NCBI RefSeq assembly: GCF_000485595.1
Contig: NW_014577392.1
Span: forward strand, 185,093-211,997
DNA from: Priapulus caudatus
Lineage: Eukaryota > Priapulida > Priapulimorpha > Priapulimorphida > Priapulidae
DNA length: 26,905 bases
Direction of reading: 5' to 3'
Shown: piece by piece, positions 8,690-18,120 of the stretch
How the letters are laid out: the number at the start of each line of letters is the position of its first letter
Position numbering within the stretch: the first letter of the stretch is position 1
The notes under the pieces: generated by a model
Seen by the model: only the letters and a program-made list of their open reading frames with translations
Databases searched by the model: none
Told to the model about the DNA's origin: nothing
Translations under genes and position numbers: made by a program

Positions 8690-9666
8690 GGGAATGAGGA
8701 AGGGGAGAAGGGAGAAGCGGTGGGAGAAAGGAGGGGAGTAAGGGGAAAGGGGGGTGGGTGAGAAGGAGGAAGGGAGAAGATGGTGGAGAAGCGAGGAAGG
8801 GGAGTAAGGAAGAAGGGTAGTGGAGAAGGAGGAGGGGAGAAGCTGTTGGAGAGGAGGGGGGAAGGGAGAAGGTGTTGGAGGGAGAGGAGGGGGAGAAGGC
8901 TTGGGTGGAGAAGGGGGAGGGAGGACGGGAGAGGTGGTGCGGGGAGGGAGAAGGCTGGTGGAGAAGGAGAAGAGGGAGAAGGAGAAGGTGTGGAAGGAGG
9001 GGGAGAAGCTGGTGGCGAAGGAGGAGGGGAGAAGCTGGTGGAGAAGGAGAAAGGGAGAAGGAGGGGAGAAGGGAGCTGGGTGGAGGAGGGGGAGAAGGGA
9101 GAAGCTGGTGGGAGAAGGAGGAAGGGAGAGGAGAAGGTGGTGGAGAAGGATGAGGGGAGAAGCTGGTGGAGGGAGGAGGGGAGAAGGGAGAAGTGGGTGG
9201 AGGAGGGGAGAAGGCTGGTGAGGAAGAGGATAGAGAGAAGGAGTGGGAGAAGAGAGGCTGGTGGAGGAGGAGGGGGAGAAGGGAGAAGTGGATTAATGAT
9301 GGGAGAAGGGCAGCCGGTGGAGAGGAGGGGAGAAGGAGAAGGGTGGGCGGCACCAGGAGGGGAGGAAGCTGGTGGAGCAGGGCAGGAAGGGGGCGAAGGG
9401 AGAGGGTGGTGGGAAGGAGGAGGGAGAGAGCTGTGGAGAGGGGAAGGGGAGAAAGGGAGAGGTGAGTGGAGAAGGAGGAGGGAGAGAGCTGTGAGAGCGG
9501 AGGAGGGGGGAGCAGCTGGTGAGGAAGGAGGAGGGGAGGAAGGTGGTGGAGGGAGGGGGAGAAACTGGTTGGAGGGAGGAAGAGGAGGAGGGGGGAGACA
9601 AGAAGCTGGTGGAGGAAGGGGGAGAAGAGAGAAGTGGTTGGAAGAAGGAGGAGGGGGAGAAGCTGG
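8690..9666 (+). repeat. Purine-rich (GGAGAAGCTGGTGGAGAAGG) minisatellite
   Basis: Nearly 1 kb of plus-strand purine repeats based on GGAGAAGCTGGTGGAGAAGG plus GGAGG, in units of roughly 26-30 bases with many small indels. The same unit in complement occurs at 17329-17795. Several long overlapping open frames on both strands are composition artefacts. Confidence 0.9.
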
Positions 9667-11521
9667 TCGTAGCTTCCTCCTTCTCCCACAGCTTCTCTCC
9701 TTATCCATCAGCATTCTCCTTTACCCCCTCCTTGCTCATACAGCTTCTCCCTCCCCGCCTGCATCCTGCCTCGTCGCGCCTATTCCCATCACCCATGCTT
9801 CCCCTCCTCCTCCTTCCCCTCCTCCTCCACACCGGTTCTCCTGCCTCGCTCCTCTACTCATGACCTTCTCGCCTCCTCTCCCTCCTCCTCCTCTGGGGGC
9901 CTGTCTCCGGCATCACCTTCTCGCCCGGTCCCCAGGTAGCCTGTGGCGGGCGCCGGCGTGATCGGCGCAATCACCGCTTCTCCCTCCTCCCCTCCTCCTC
10001 CTCTATCCTTTCTCCCCTCCTCCTCCCCTAGCTGGGGACTGCAATCTCGATCGTCTGGGGGGATCTCTCCTTCCATCACCTTCTTCCTCCTCTCTCCTCC
10101 TCCTCCTACTCCATACCTCTCTCTTTCTCCTCCTCCTCTGCATTACTTCTCACTCCTCGACTCCTCCTCTCGCCTTCTCCAATCACCTCGCGTCCTCCTC
10201 CTCCTCCTCCGATCTATTCCATCATCTTCTCCCGCTCCTCCTTCTCCTCCTCTCCTCTTCCTTCTCCCTCTCTCCTCCCCTACTCCATCACGCTCTCTCC
10301 TCCTCTACTTCTCCACCACCTTCTCCCCCCCTCCTCTGCTCTCCATCACCTTCTTCCTCTCTTCCCCCTACTCCTCACTTTCTCCCCTCCTCCTTCTCTC
10401 CTCCTCCCTCCTGGCCCTACTCCATCACCTTCTCTCCTGCCTCTCCTCCGTCCTGCTCCCGTAACTCCACTCCTTCTCCGCCCTCGCTCCTCCTTCTCCT
10501 CCTCGCTACCATCGAACGTTCTCCCGTCCTCCTCCGCCGACCTCTATCACCTTTCTGTCCCTCTCTCCCGCTAACTTCCATACTCCTTTTTTCCCCTCCT
10601 CCAACTCTCGCTCTGCCTCTCATCACCGTTGTCCCTCCTCTTCGCCCACTTCCATCATTCTCCCTTCCTACCTTGCTCCTGCCTCTCCTCCCCCTATCCA
10701 TCAGCTTCTCTCCTGCCTCCTCGCTCGCTCCTCCTCGCTCCCCCTTATCCATCAACCTCTCCCTACTCTCCTCCCTCCTCCATCATCCTTCTCTACTTCC
10801 TCCTGCCTGCTCCTCCATGTACATTTCGCCTGGCCCTCCTCCTCCTTCTCCTCCTCCCTTCTCCATCACTTCTCCCTCCTCCTCCTGCCTCCTCCCCCTA
10901 CTTCATCATCTTTCTCCCTGCCTCCTCCTCTTCCTCCCCCTCCTCTCCTTCCTACTCAACACCCTTCCTCTTCTCCTCCTCGCCCACTACTTCATCAACT
11001 TCCCTTCCTCCTCCTCCTCCCCTCCCTCATCATCTCTCCCCCCCTCTCCTCCTCATTCACCTTCCGGCTCTCCTCCTCCTCCTCCTCCTCGCAGTCACCT
11101 TCTCTCCTCTCTCTCCTCCCATCACTTCTTGCTCTCGATCATCGTCCCCGACCGCTATCCATTCCCCTCTCCTCTCGCTCCTCCTCCCTGCTCTCCATCA
11201 TTTTCTCGCCCGTCCCTCCATCCCCCTACTCCATCACCTCTCTCCTCTCCTCCTCTCCATCACCTTCTTCGCCTCCTCCTCCTCCTCCGTCTCCATCACC
11301 TTCTCTCCTCCTCCTCCTCCCCATCACCTTCTCCGCCTCCTCCTCTCCTCGCTCCTCCTTCTCCATCTACCGTTCATCTCCTCGCTCCTCTCCCTCTGCG
11401 CATTCAGCCTTCTCTCTCTCCTCCTCTCCATCAGCATTCCCTCCGTGCTCACTCCTCGATCCTCCTCCATCACCTCTCTCCTCCTCTCCATCATCTCCCC
11501 TCCTCCTCCTCCGTCCTCCTA
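9667..11521 (+). repeat. Pyrimidine-rich (CCATCACCTTCTCCTCC) minisatellite
   Basis: About 1.85 kb is pyrimidine-rich on the plus strand, directly after the purine-rich block. The first 100-150 bases use the complement of the preceding unit (CACAGCTTCTC, CATACAGCTTCTCC). Further right the unit becomes CCATCACCTTCTC plus TCC runs. The frames of 293 and 297 codons across it encode only Ser/Pro/Leu. Confidence 0.9.
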
Positions 11522-12055
11522 ACTCCTATGGGCAGGCGCGGGGTTAAGATATAATGTGCGCCGAACATTCAGACCGGTCTGAGATTACCCATCTGAATTT
11601 ACCCGCCTATGGGCAGGGCACACAGGATATAATTGCAGGGGTAAATTTCAGAACTGGGGGTAATCTTCCGACGGTGACACGGTCTGAGATTACCCCAGTC
11701 TGAATTTACGCCACCTATGGGCGACACAGGGATAATAATTTGGTGCAGGGGTAAGTTTCAGACTGGGGGTAAATCTCAGACGGTGACGGTTCTGAGATTA
11801 CCCCAGCCTGAATTTACCCCACTAATTGGGACACAGATATAATTTTCAAGGGGTTAATTTAAAGTACTGGGTAATCTCAAGACCGTTGACACCGGTCTGA
11901 GATTACCCCAGTCCTGATTTTACCTCTACTGCAGACTAATCTGCAGACTGTGGCCGCAGGGCAGTCTATTATCGCAGCGCTACTGCGCATGCGTCACGCA
12001 TGCGCCCGAGGTAGGGGGTAATTATCAGACTGGGGGTAATCTCAGACCGTGGACA
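11522..12055. repeat. Tandem array of inverted-repeat units (GGTCTGAGATTACCCC...)
   Basis: Three units of about 100-110 bases start near 11573, 11677 and 11789, and a longer terminal unit starts near 11891. Each begins GGTCTGAGATTACCCCAGTC and ends with its complement, GACTGGGGGTAATCTCAGAC, with CTATGGGC and ATATAATT in the centre of the typical units. The last unit has a different centre containing GCGCTACTGCGCATGCG, also present at about 8400-8416. Confidence 0.8.
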
Positions 12056-12056
12056 A

Positions 12057-12330
12057 CCGGAAGTACCTGGGGTACGGTCCGGGTAATACCGAACGTACCT
12101 GGTAAAGTAACTATAAATCTAAGCGGTGATTTCATATGCTCTGCTGGTACTATCTAATATGCCGACCCGTACCTCGCTAACATCCATACGACTGACCACA
12201 AAGTGACAGTGGCTACGCATACTCCATAACCTGAACCTAAACGCTACGTTCCTACCATATCAGATAGTTTAGCAGGGGTACGGTTTCGTCGTACCAGGGT
12301 ACGTCGGCAGTAACGCTGAGGGACATAGAC
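12057..12330. mobile_element. Remainder of the interrupted foldback element
   Basis: CCGGAAGTACC at 12057 continues the arm that stopped at 8359. Inside, ACTATCTAATATGCCG and CCGTACCTCG match the complement of 24560-24590, and a degenerate CCATAACCTGAACC corresponds to the GGTTAGGGTTAGGG core of the copy at 24396-24638. The right arm ends near GGACATAGAC (12321-12330). Many single-base differences are present. Confidence 0.6.
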
Positions 12331-12435
12331 AGTATGTCATTTCGGAGCGTTAGTGTTATTATACACACTGTACCAGAGGCACAGTGAATAACACTTCTGG
12401 ACATGGACACTGTGTCACTGCACTGGCGTGAAGTA

Positions 12436-12560
12436 GGCTCTAGTTACTATAGCCGCGCTTCCAATTTGACTGCCGCTGTACTAGCTCTAAATAGGCTCTA
12501 GGCAGCTATTGTAGGGGCCAGCGGCATGTCATGTAAGCGGTGCTATAGTATTACTAGAGC
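12436..12560. repeat. Short inverted-repeat (foldback) element
   Basis: The left arm GGCTCTAGTTACTATAGCCG (12436-12455) pairs with the complement of 12537-12560 (GCGGTGCTATAGTATTACTA plus GAGC), allowing small gaps. About 80 bases lie between the arms. A separate hairpin, GTGTTATT with AATAACAC, occurs at about 12352-12394. Confidence 0.55.
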
Positions 12561-12604
12561 TACTGCGAATGCACACGGTGACATTCTAATGAATAGGGAG
12601 AACC

Positions 12605-13363
12605 TAGCTCTAGTATGGATAGCCACCCGGCATCGGCTCCGCAGGGCTATAGCACATTGAGGCGCATAGCTGTATCTAGCAAATGTCGGACTGGTCTTTT
12701 AACAAACATTTATCCGGCCAAAACGGCAAGGAATGATGAGGGTTTTTCAACAACTATCTATCAAATGACATCTCACCTAATCTTTGTTGAACACTTTCCA
12801 GCACTTTCACCAGGTATTTATGCTGTTATTGCTCAAAGTACACTTATTGGGGAAATTAGCATTTCAATCAATGTGCGTGCGCACCCGATATGTTGGCAAA
12901 ACGCAAGAGGGCTAGTTGTGCGTGAAAGGTGCATGTCATTGATTAACGGGGGTGGTGGGTACACGTCGCCTGGATGCGCCAGATTGTGCGGGCCAATCGG
13001 AGCACCATCAGGAACACACCGTTAATCATACACTGGCACCATAGCTGCTTTGCGTTTTGCCAACATCATTCCGGTGACATTACGCGTGCGCACGCCACAT
13101 GATTTGAAATGTAATTTCAATAAGTGCTGACTTTGCGGAATAAACAGCATAAATACCGTGGTGTAAAGTTGTGGAAGTGTTCAAAAATATGGTTGAATGT
13201 CCATGTTTGATAGATAAGTGTTAAAAGAGCCCGATCATTTTGCGGTTTTTTGGGGATAAATTTTTGTTAGACCAGTCGGCCATGTTGCTTTAGATTAACA
13301 GCTATACGCTTCATGTGGCTATACCTGCGCAGCGATCAGCGGGCTATTAGGTACTAGAGCTGA
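12605..13363. mobile_element. 760-bp near-complete palindrome (foldback/MITE)
   Basis: The left half from TAGCTCTAGTA (12605) is complementary, in order, to the right half ending TACTAGAGCTGA (13363). Paired landmarks include GACTGGTCT/AGACCAGTC, CTATCTATCAAA/TTTGATAGATAAG, TTGAACACTT/AAGTGTTCAA, TATTTATGCTGTTATT/AATAAACAGCATAAATA, GTTGGCAAAACGCAA/TTGCGTTTTGCCAAC and TGATTAACGG/CCGTTAATCA. The centre is near 12984, so almost no loop remains. The arms differ by substitutions and indels, so it is not an exact mirror. The 136-codon plus-strand frame inside is a by-product. Confidence 0.85.
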
Positions 13364-13503
13364 GTGGAGAACATAGATTACACGTCCAGCTATGCTTGCC
13401 ATGGGGCCGAGTTTGAAGGCAGCAAAAAACTGGAAGAGTATGGCGATGATCTACATTATTTTCAATGGTCGAAGTATTTATTATATAGGTTAGTAAGGCA
13501 TAA
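13364..13503 (+). other. Open frame of unknown identity running into the assembly gap
   Basis: From GTG at 13364 a frame stays open for 46 codons up to the gap, reading VENIDYTSSYACHGAEFEGS and continuing with KKLEEYGDDLHYFQW. Its residue composition is balanced, unlike the satellite frames nearby. There is no ATG and I recognise no family. It could be an exon piece, a transposon fragment or chance, and the neighbouring sequence is error-prone. Confidence 0.2.
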
Positions 13504-13528
13504 NNNNNNNNNNNNNNNNNNNNNNNNN
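13504..13528. other. Assembly gap of 25 N
   Basis: Exactly 25 undetermined bases. The sequence to its right carries frequent single-base insertions relative to its twin at 24.46 kb onward. A fixed 25-N gap is a scaffolding or gap-filling convention, so the true size is unknown. Confidence 0.99.
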
Positions 13529-13558
13529 TGGTTAGGGTTAGGCGTTAGCTGTTTTAGC

Positions 13559-13671
13559 GGAGTAGGCGTAGGCGACTCCTAATAGACTCGTTAGGGAGTA
13601 GGCCGTATGGCGACTCCCTATAGACTCGTTAGTGGAGTAGGCGTAGCGCGACTCCTATAGACTCGGTAGGA
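13559..13671 (+). repeat. 37-bp tandem repeat, three noisy units
   Basis: Units begin GGAGTAGGCGTAGGCGACTC and end in CTATAGACTCGTTAGT. Three degraded units occur here against two full units at 24471-24544. They form the core of the foldback element whose right arm ends at about 13775. Confidence 0.85.
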
Positions 13672-13775
13672 GTAGGCGAGGTAGGTCGGCATAATCTAGA
13701 TAGTAAGATATTTAGCTACCAGGTAGTTCCGCGCAGACCCTTTGTGGAACATAGATCCCTCTTCAGCGTTACTGC

Positions 13776-14922
13776 GGTAAAGGGAAACAGGCACATTCCT
13801 TCAAGCCCTTGAAAATACCCAAAAATCAGTTGGCAGGGAACTTGTTAGGTGACCCCACCGTACGCGGGTATTGAAACAATAAGCGGGAGCTTGGAGGTCC
13901 ACTGTTTGCAGGAGAAGAAGCGCAAGAGCAAACCTTAAATATTTATGGGGAGATTAAGTTATCGATCAGGATGAAGAGAGCGATGTGTGTGTTCGGGAAA
14001 TGCACGGGAATAGCAGGAAGCTATCAGTCTGCAGGAAATTTGTACGTCGGATCTTGAATAGCACGAGCTAAAATTCCTGGTGGCGCAAAGTATGACGAAG
14101 CAACAGTTATTTGATAAATAATAGACTGGAAACAGCGAATCAATGGAACAATACGCGTGGAGAACATTATTATAAAAGGCAGCCAGTCAGATGGAGAAAG
14201 CGGCGAGGCGTAAACAACAAAGCCACACTAGAGCCTATATATAAAGGGAAAAATTTCCAAACAAAGAAACCTTTTCACAATAATAATAAATCCGGCAGTA
14301 AGCTGCTGTATCAATGTATTAGCGGATGCCACCCCGTAAATAAAAGACACCAAGAGATGCCGTTAGGCGGAGAAAATGCCACTGTGTGCAATAAGGAGAA
14401 CCAGCAAGATCTAAAGCATTTCCTGTGAGTTGCCCGGCATTACAAACAGCCTAAGGAAAGATCATGTGGGCGCGTACAGCGCCTCAAGCAAAGTGGCGGC
14501 GGTTACCCCTGCCACAGTTGGAGGAAAGGCAGGTGATGCTCGACCATCTGCAGGCTAAATGAACATAGATTGACGGATTGGTAAAGCAGTTAAACATTAC
14601 TAGATTGGTTAGAATCAGCCTGGAAGGCTCCGGATCCAAAGTCTATCCTCTTAACAGTGACGCACAGTCTCCCGGTAATCATGCTTGTATAGCTTGTATA
14701 GCCTATTTATGTATTTTCTGTTCTTTGGTGTATATATTTTTTCTTCATGTTGTATAGCATTTCTAATTGTACTGTATACTGTCAGTGAAATTATCATTAC
14801 TACTAAAACGCCACTATCTGCTTTTAAATCACATTTTTGCTCATGAAAAAAAAGCTGTTGTCAGCCTACATGTACTTGCTATCTGAATTCATGAACAAAA
14901 TTTAATAATAATAATAAAAAGG
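13776..14922 (+). pseudogene. LINE retrotransposon 3' part, copy A (frameshifted)
   Basis: It corresponds to the C-terminal part of the reverse-transcriptase ORF, 3' UTR and TAA-repeat tail described for 24639-25655. Numerous one-base insertions break the frame. Segments still read in short stretches, for example around 14285-14330 (the GSKLLYQCI region) and 14380-14430 (NKENQQDLKHFL, from the zinc-knuckle region). The tail TTTAATAATAATAATAA is at 14901-14917. The breaks probably reflect sequence error more than biological decay, because the twin copy is far less broken. Confidence 0.75.
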
Positions 14923-14966
14923 AAATACGATCTAAAGTCCCGTTGCATTACATACGTACTAAATAA

Positions 14967-15321
14967 TATAGCCTGCGTAGCTTGCCGCAGGGCTATAGCA
15001 ACATTCTATTACGAATGCTAGCGGACCAACTTGATTCACGGTTACTCGCGGAATAGTTAAAACGTCTGTGCGTAGGCAATGAATGCCTCTTGTCGAAGTG
15101 AAATATGTCCTTACAGTTATATCAGCTACTAAAATTTAAACCTCTAACTATCGTTGAAATTGGTCTGCTTGCCGGTATTTCTTTGAAACGAAATATTATT
15201 TTACGAACTTCATACGGCCATTTTTGTGGCGCCCTGCAGCAGCGCCAGGTCAGCGGTTGGTCGTTAGCATTTGTAATTAGCAATGCTCTATAGCCCTGCG
15301 GCACTGTTACGCAGGGCTATT
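14967..15321. mobile_element. MITE with TATAGCC ends, copy A
   Basis: Same element as 25705-26040. The left end TATAGCCTGCGTAG is at 14967 and the right end ...CGCAGGGCTAT at about 15320, with terminal inverted repeats of about 55 bases. It carries more single-base insertions than copy B and no coding potential. Confidence 0.8.
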
Positions 15322-16227
15322 AGTACAAAAGCTAACTGTTAACCCTACTTTTAATCTTCGGTGTATGTATGTTGTAATAGCTGGCTATCCAACAAGTTAC
15401 CCCTCCTCGCCCACAGGGAATATATCCACAGAGGATAGATGGATAGATATCACGCTTAATTATTCGTATGCATATTGCTTAGCTCTAAGAAACTCGTCTC
15501 TGCTTGCTAGCGCGCTTAGACGACCATGTATTGTATAGACAACATGCAGTCGCACGCCTCGTCGGGCTAGCAATTAGTAGCCATTATTGCCATTTAATGA
15601 CCCAGTTGTCACAGTGCTCCTGTGTTAGAGAGAGTGGATGAGTTGTGAATTTTATCACTGGCCAGTTGATAACAAAATTTACACTCCTTATGCAACTCAC
15701 GCTCAAGCGAAAAAATTATGTTAAATTACATCGAAAAGCCACCAAGATAAGACCGCGGTTACCACGTTGTCTATAGTCTATAATTCCATAACCAGTAAAC
15801 TAACTACGGTTTTACAGTTGTAGATTATCCTATTACATTCCAAAACTTGATACCATTTTTACCACTAAAGTGAAATTAACCAATTCATGCCAATCTACAC
15901 TTAAAACTCCCCAGGAACATCTAGATGCACTAGAATCCTAGATGGATAGTTGGAAGCGCAATTTTCGTGTAATTTAGGAGAAAACGAATCATCGATGGTG
16001 CGTTGTCCCATATGAGCGTTTGCCCCTAAATTTTGAGCCTCAACCGTGCTCCCGGATGACCTACGTAAAATGGCAGGTCCCGGTCTTCTCATAATACTCA
16101 AGCGCCAATGAGACGCTAAAAGAACCACTGAGGGTGCAAAAAAACTCTGGCCCTCGTGACCAACCTCAGGGCCATTCTAGCTAACATTGCTAACACCTGG
16201 CTTTACCCCAAGCGTAGGTCACCCCTG
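15322..16227. other. Non-coding part of segmental copy A
   Basis: Collinear with 26041-26905. No gene is recognised. The hairpin that is sharp in copy B (26341-26379) is degraded here near 15643-15687. Confidence 0.6.
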
Positions 16228-17328
16228 GCTAAGCTTACTGCGCTCCCTGCGTTTATTATCCACATAAACGCTGGGCACCTAGTAAAATCTATCCAGTATC
16301 CAGATCAAACCCCTAAACTTTCATTAGTTTTGACAGTACTAAACCTCGTTGAGGGTCACCCGGTCCAATTGCTTAAAGGCCTTCTTTAAGTGTATATCTC
16401 TAACTCGTCAATTTTACAATTATGTGAAGCTAGTATCAACACGTAACATGAACAAAAGCATTCGTATCATTTTTTGTGTTGCCTCTGTGAATTGAAAACA
16501 CGTCTTGATGTTGGTGCTCATGAATGTTTGAAAATCATTTTATTCTGCCAAAACCGGCCACCAGGTGCGAAAACGGGCCTGTGACGTCAGGCTAGGTTCT
16601 TCCCCTGTTGCAATCGCACACAAAGCCTGCATCACTGCTATGCAGCACAAAAGCGATCCTCGACTGTAGCTTATAACTATATAACCAAGAATATAAACTT
16701 ACAATACAACTGAAAATTATGGATCCAACTGTCATAATTAACTTATTATGCAGCAGTGATTATATATATATATAATATATATATAATATCTGATTATTAT
16801 ATGCATTGCTTAGACTTTACTACCGGATTAAACCACATGTAATTACTCAGACAATAAAATCGAGTTCCAAGCCTACGTTTCAACTGACCTCAATGTCGTG
16901 TTAAACGCTACATGCATTTAATATAGTAATTATCTATACTCATACTGTATTTATGTATATTACACTGAGTGTCTGACAATTACAAGAGTCAAGAAATAAG
17001 ATGCCTCAATTTACACGTGAAATAAATATTATGTACTAATATTACTGCCATAAATTACTACGTAAGTCCTGTCATAATTTCCACTACGCTAAACATTACC
17101 ACTATTTTGCTATTTGCTTTATAATTAGTCACTATAATTATAAAGTCAGTAGTAGAAGGAGAAATCTTTACAATTACAAGTCTAGCCCGACCAGGCTGTG
17201 CGATCGGATTGGCTACTTACATTCGTGAATACTAGGGTATTCTAACCCTTAGCATTAGCCAATTACAGTTTCTTAGGAGGCTAAAGTTACGTACAGCTTG
17301 CATAATCGGTTGCAAAAAAACTCCTCCT
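16228..17328. other. Non-coding, AT-rich stretch
   Basis: Contains an isolated CRE palindrome TGACGTCA at 16582-16589 and a TA-rich run at about 16760-16790. No coding or transposon signature is recognised. Confidence 0.4.
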
Positions 17329-17795
17329 CTCACCAGCTTTCCCCCCCTCCACCACCTTATCCCCTCCTCCAAACACCTTCTCCCTTCTCCACCCTCCACT
17401 ACCTGTCTCCCTTCTCCCCCCCCCTTCTCCAACCCGCCTTCTCCCCGCCTCCTTCTCCACCACCTTCTCCCTTCTTACCCTTCTCCCCCGGTCCTTCTCC
17501 ACACAAGCGGTCTCACCTTCTCCCCTCGTCACATCCACCCAGCTCCCTTCTCCCCCCTTCTCCCTTTCCTCCTTCTTCCACCAGCTTCTCCCCCCTCCTT
17601 CTCCACACAGCTTCTCCCCCTCCTCCACCACCTTCCCTTCTCCCCCTCCTCCTTCTCACCAGCTTTCTCCCCTCCTTCTCCACCACCTCGATCTCTTCTC
17701 CCTCTCCTCCTTCTCACCAAGCTTCTCGCCTACCTCTTTCTCCACCACCTTCTCCCCTCCTCCTTCTCCACCAGCTGCTCCCTTCTCCCCTGTCT
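17329..17795 (-). repeat. TCC/CTTCTCC minisatellite (complement of the 8690-9666 satellite)
   Basis: Pyrimidine-rich on the plus strand, with units such as CCACCAGCTTCTCCC and CTCCTTCTCCACCACCTTCT. The complement is the GGAGAAGCTGGTGGAG unit of the first purine block. Both strands carry low-complexity frames with no gene. Confidence 0.9.
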
Positions 17796-17820
17796 CATTC
17801 CTAGCGAATATTGCAGTCGG

Positions 17821-17923
17821 GCCATACGGCCGCCCGCTGCATTCGTGTGATTCGCCATATTTAATCTTATCATACGACCGCCGTGCGTATACATATTGAG
17901 TCGGGGCCACACGGCCGCCGTCC
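17821..17923 (-). repeat. GGCGGCC-motif flank of the satellite, inverted copy
   Basis: The complement contains GGACGGCGGCCGTGTGG, TATACGCACGGCGGTCG followed by ATAAGATT, and GGGCGGCCGTATGGC. It matches 8590-8670 in order and orientation relative to the satellite. Motif plus satellite therefore form one repeat unit, present twice in opposite orientations. Confidence 0.75.
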
Positions 17924-18069
17924 ACTATTTGCGCCTGCTACCGAAAGCAAAAGCATTTCATTTTGTAGCACCTCAGTACTACAAATTTACAATGAAATAC
18001 TGAGCTCTAAACTCACCATTCAGCAACACGTCAATTTGCAGTCTTCCTTCTGGTGCGACGTTTGCCTTG

Positions 18070-18120
18070 GAACATCATCATGAAACTAGGGCATCATGAT
18101 CATTGAACATCATCATGAAC
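18070..18120 (+). repeat. Direct repeat GAACATCATCATGAA
   Basis: The 15-base sequence occurs at 18070-18084 and again at 18105-18119, with GCATCATGATCATT between. Confidence 0.8.

Larger units (their letters stand above)
8360..12055. mobile_element. Composite 3.7-kb element with inverted-repeat ends and CCGG target duplication
   Basis: The left end TGTCACGGTCTGAGATTACC (8360-8379) is matched by the complement of the right end, TGTCCACGGTCTGAGATTAC, and similarity runs about 36 bases inward. Flanking sequence reads CCGG on the left (8356-8359) and, after one extra A, CCGG on the right (12057-12060). The interior carries two TATACGCACGG direct repeats, a purine-rich satellite, a pyrimidine-rich satellite and an array of inverted-repeat units. 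No transposase is recognisable, so it is non-autonomous. An alternative is a short palindromic MITE that later acquired satellite DNA. Confidence 0.6.
13529..16227 (+). repeat. Segmental copy A (2.7 kb), twin of 24459-26905
   Basis: It aligns collinearly with 24459-26905 through the tandem core, LINE 3' part, MITE and a further 0.9 kb. Copy A spans 2699 bases against 2447 for copy B. Most of the excess is isolated inserted bases plus one extra 37-bp unit. The match continues to the last base of the window, so the real extent is longer. Confidence 0.9.

Noticed and set aside
8463-9961. Frames of 408, 345 and 102 codons (minus) and 393, 133, 114, 99 and 93 codons (plus)
   Set aside because: All lie on the purine-rich satellite, where stop codons are rare in every frame. 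Their composition is only Ser/Pro/Leu or Glu/Gly/Arg.
9943-11554. Frames of 173, 297 and 293 codons over the pyrimidine-rich block
   Set aside because: Two long frames overlap out of phase with equal composition bias, which is the mark of low complexity rather than coding.
12615-13025. 136-codon plus-strand frame
   Set aside because: It lies entirely in one arm and the centre of the 760-bp palindrome and shows no recognisable domain.
17232-17925. Frames of 168, 114, 89, 66 and 63 codons
   Set aside because: Satellite-derived; the same sequence unit is non-coding at 8.7-9.7 kb.
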